From M50B91 sp964526665 (GTDB taxonomy: Bacteria; Patescibacteriota; Gracilibacteria; UBA4473): 14,412 bases of DNA. Where the stretch lies: the NCBI GenBank assembly GCA_964526665.1, contig CAZGJL010000020.1, positions 1 to 14,412 of the forward strand. Direction: 5' to 3'. The position numbers and the translations under genes were made by a program. The notes under the pieces were generated by a model. The model did not search any database and was not told the origin of the DNA. It worked only from the letters and a program-made list of their open reading frames with translations. Positions within the stretch are counted from its first letter, which is position 1. Each line of letters starts with the position of its first letter. Positions 12,764 through 14,412 of the stretch are shown piece by piece.

Positions 12764-14412
12764 TCAACTTTCGATTTTAGTTGCCATTGGGTGAGAACGT
12801 AATTTCTCAAGCACTTTTCCTTCAATCTGACGAATTCGTTCACGCGTAACATTGAACTCTTTTCCTACTTCTTCCAATGTATGGGGAACTCCATCATCAA
12901 GTCCAAAACGCATTTTTATAATTTTTTGTTCACGTGCTGATAAATACGTCAATAAATCCTCGATGTTTTCTTTAATAAGTTGACGATGTGTTACCTCAAA
13001 AGGGGACAACATTTTTTCATCTTCAATAAAGTCTGAAAGCTTTGAATCTTCCTCAGTTCCTACTGGTGCCTCTAGGGAAACAATATCTTGTGAAATCTTG
13101 AGAATATAGTTCACTTTCTTAAGGTCGAGATTCATTTCTACGGCGATTTCTTCTGACAATGGATCACGACCAAGCTCTTGTTGCAAACGACGCTGTGTGT
13201 AGCGTAATTTATTAATTGTCTCCACCATATGTACTGGAATACGAATCGTACGAGCCTGATCTGCAATAGCTCGTGTAATTGCTTGGCGAATCCACCACGT
13301 TGCATAAGTAGAAAATTTAAATCCTTTTCGATAATCAAATTTCTCAACGGCACGAAGCAATCCCAGATTCCCCTCCTGCATCAGGTCTAGAAATGGAAGT
13401 CCTCGTCCGATATATCGTTTTGCAATTGAAACAACCAGACGAAGATTACATTCCGCCAAACGCTGTTTCGCTGACAAATCCCCTTTCTCAATTCGTTTTG
13501 CTAAATCAACTTCATCTTGAGCAGTCAGAAGATTTACTCGTCCGATTTCGTTCAAATACATTCGAACCGAATCGTTGGAAATTTCTGTTAAATCCATTCC
13601 TTTCGCTTTCTCTGCTACTTCTTCTTCCTTGGTCTCTTCCTCTCCATCGTCGTCATCTTTTCCTGTAACTTCTACTTGAACCTCTTCAACAGCTTTTTGA
13701 ACCTGTTTTTCTTCTCGTTCTTGCTGTCTTTGTTTCTCTCTCCAAATCTTCTCTTCACGTACTTCAATCACTTCAATACCCAGTTCTAATAGCAATTCAT
13801 ATAATTCATCCAATTGATCTATATTTTCTTCCACATCAGGCATTACGCGGAACAATTCTTGCTCTGTTACAAACTTCTGATCACGTCCTTTTTGAATCAA
13901 ATCCTGTACCTCCTGTGGAAACTCTTTAATCTGTTCTAATAATTTTGGCGGAAGATGTTGAGGCATTATTTTTCCACCACCGCGAGTACCAGGCGTTGGT
14001 GTTTTCTTCTCTTTTTTAACTGAAGATTTCTTTTCCTTCTCTACCGAAACCTTATCTTCCTTGGGTTTTTCGGTTTTCTTTTCTTCCTTTTTTACTGTCA
14101 CTTTTTTCTTTTTCACTACGGGATCCTTAGCTACTACTTTTTTCTTTTCTTCTTTTTCTTTTTCAATTTTTTTAACTTCTTTCTTGGCTTTCAATTTCTT
14201 AGCTGAAGGTACTTTTTCAATCTTCTTTTTAGTAGGTTTTGGTATCATCTTCTTTACTGCTTTTTTAGATGCAGTTTTTTTAACTTCTTTCTTGGTCTTC
14301 AATTTCTTAGCTGAAGGAGCTTTTTCAACCTTCTTTTTAGAAGGTTTTGGTATCACCTTCTTTACTGCTTTTTTAGATGCAGTTTTTTTTGCTGTTTTCG
14401 CTTTTTTTTCTG
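12764..14412 (-). CDS. rpoD: Primary sigma-70 factor, N-terminus cut by window edge
   Basis: The frame is open from the TGA at 12764-12766 to the window edge, so the gene start lies outside; a GTG at 14356 is internal to a lysine-rich repeat. Numbering residues from that GTG, 1-120 are a Lys/Ala/Pro-rich tail with a 36-residue tandem repeat. Residues 138-198 match region 1.1, with an acidic, Gln/Glu-rich linker at 199-250. Region 1.2 follows at 258-290, and region 2 at about 291-365, including L-R-L-V-V-S-I-A-K-R-Y, D-L-M-Q-E-G-N and F-S-T-Y-A-T-W-W-I-R-Q-A. Region 3 is about 366-445. Region 4, with the helix-turn-helix T-L-E-E-V-G-K-E-F-N-V-T-R-E-R-I-R-Q-I-E, ends at 530. Region 1.1 plus intact 2.4 and 4.2 point to the housekeeping sigma that selects most promoters. 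greA lies downstream. The lysine-rich extension is unusual for the family. Confidence 0.95.
   Translation of the reverse strand, partial: EKKAKTAKKTASKKAVKKVIPKPSKKKVEKAPSAKKLKTKKEVKKTASKKAVKKMIPKPTKKKIEKVPSAKKLKAKKEVKKIEKEKEEKKKVVAKDPVVKKKKVTVKKEEKKTEKPKEDKVSVEKEKKSSVKKEKKTPTPGTRGGGKIMPQHLPPKLLEQIKEFPQEVQDLIQKGRDQKFVTEQELFRVMPDVEENIDQLDELYELLLELGIEVIEVREEKIWREKQRQQEREEKQVQKAVEEVQVEVTGKDDDDGEEETKEEEVAEKAKGMDLTEISNDSVRMYLNEIGRVNLLTAQDEVDLAKRIEKGDLSAKQRLAECNLRLVVSIAKRYIGRGLPFLDLMQEGNLGLLRAVEKFDYRKGFKFSTYATWWIRQAITRAIADQARTIRIPVHMVETINKLRYTQRRLQQELGRDPLSEEIAVEMNLDLKKVNYILKISQDIVSLEAPVGTEEDSKLSDFIEDEKMLSPFEVTHRQLIKENIEDLLTYLSAREQKIIKMRFGLDDGVPHTLEEVGKEFNVTRERIRQIEGKVLEKLRSHPMATKIES
14172..14387 (-). 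repeat. Two 108-bp tandem repeats in the sigma-factor N-terminus
   Basis: 14172-14279 and 14280-14387 differ at about 7 of 108 positions by my alignment, and the repeat is in frame (36 codons). Each unit encodes a lysine-rich stretch with I-P-K-P-x-K-K-K and P-S-A-K-K-L-K. The frame stays lysine/alanine-rich to the window edge, so more units or a degenerate unit may follow. Confidence 0.9.

Noticed and set aside
1..14412. UGA recoding as glycine (Gracilibacteria-type code)
   Set aside because: TGA ends the 7TM, cysteine-rich, dut and sigma-factor genes at family-consistent positions, and no conserved protein needs TGA read through.
1..14412. CRISPR array or insertion sequence
   Set aside because: No regularly spaced repeats and no transposase or integrase coding sequence are present; the only tandem repeat is in frame within the sigma-factor gene.

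Overview
The window looks like a piece of a compact, low-GC (roughly 38-40 % by eye) bacterial chromosome of the Candidate Phyla Radiation (Patescibacteria). The best taxonomic clue is the cysteine-rich zinc-ribbon protein at 7745-9394. It belongs to a family, often mis-labelled 'caib/baif', that I know mainly from CPR genomes. TGA is an ordinary stop here (argG-independent evidence: three ATGA start/stop overlaps and the end of the sigma-factor gene), which argues against the Gracilibacteria/Absconditabacteria UGA=Gly code. A Peregrinibacteria-like origin is only a guess.

Layout. 1-218: C-terminal tail of an unrecognised protein. 286-369: tRNA-Leu(UAG) with encoded CCA and a terminator. 370-816: about 450 bp without a protein gene. 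This stretch holds a cluster of hairpins, a second copy of the last 17 bp of the tRNA gene, a possible small structured RNA and two terminator-like hairpins. 817-3845: argG (argininosuccinate synthase) then argS (arginyl-tRNA synthetase). 6196-3899 and 7698-6196 on the minus strand: a 7TM membrane protein with an exported PKD region, coupled to a large fusion protein (ATP-grasp ligase + degenerate retropepsin-like domain + DUF1704/MATCAP-type HExxxH peptidase). 7745-10359 on the plus strand: the cysteine-rich protein coupled to an N-formylglutamate amidohydrolase-like protein, starting 46 bp from the divergent 7TM gene. 10422-11734: dut and tilS, coupled. 11738-14412 on the minus strand: a truncated rpoD-type sigma factor, greA and an RppH-like Nudix hydrolase.

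The most interesting part is the divergent block 3899-10359. ATP-grasp amidoligases related to RimK, 7TM proteins of the 'inactive transglutaminase fused to 7TM' family and retropepsin-like proteases are known as neighbours in other bacteria. QEGLA/DUF1704 proteins are separately known near N-formylglutamate amidohydrolases. Here members of both sets sit together, and three of the activities are fused in one polypeptide. My inference is a membrane-associated system that adds amino acids to, and removes them from, an unknown peptide or protein, with the FGase-like enzyme acting on a related amide.

A second theme is gene expression. Six start codons (argG, argS, the 7TM gene, the cysteine-rich gene, dut, nudix) have a -10-like hexamer exactly 7 nt upstream. 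That is the arrangement expected of leaderless mRNAs, and recognisable Shine-Dalgarno sites are largely missing. Other genes are tied together by 4-bp ATGA overlaps.
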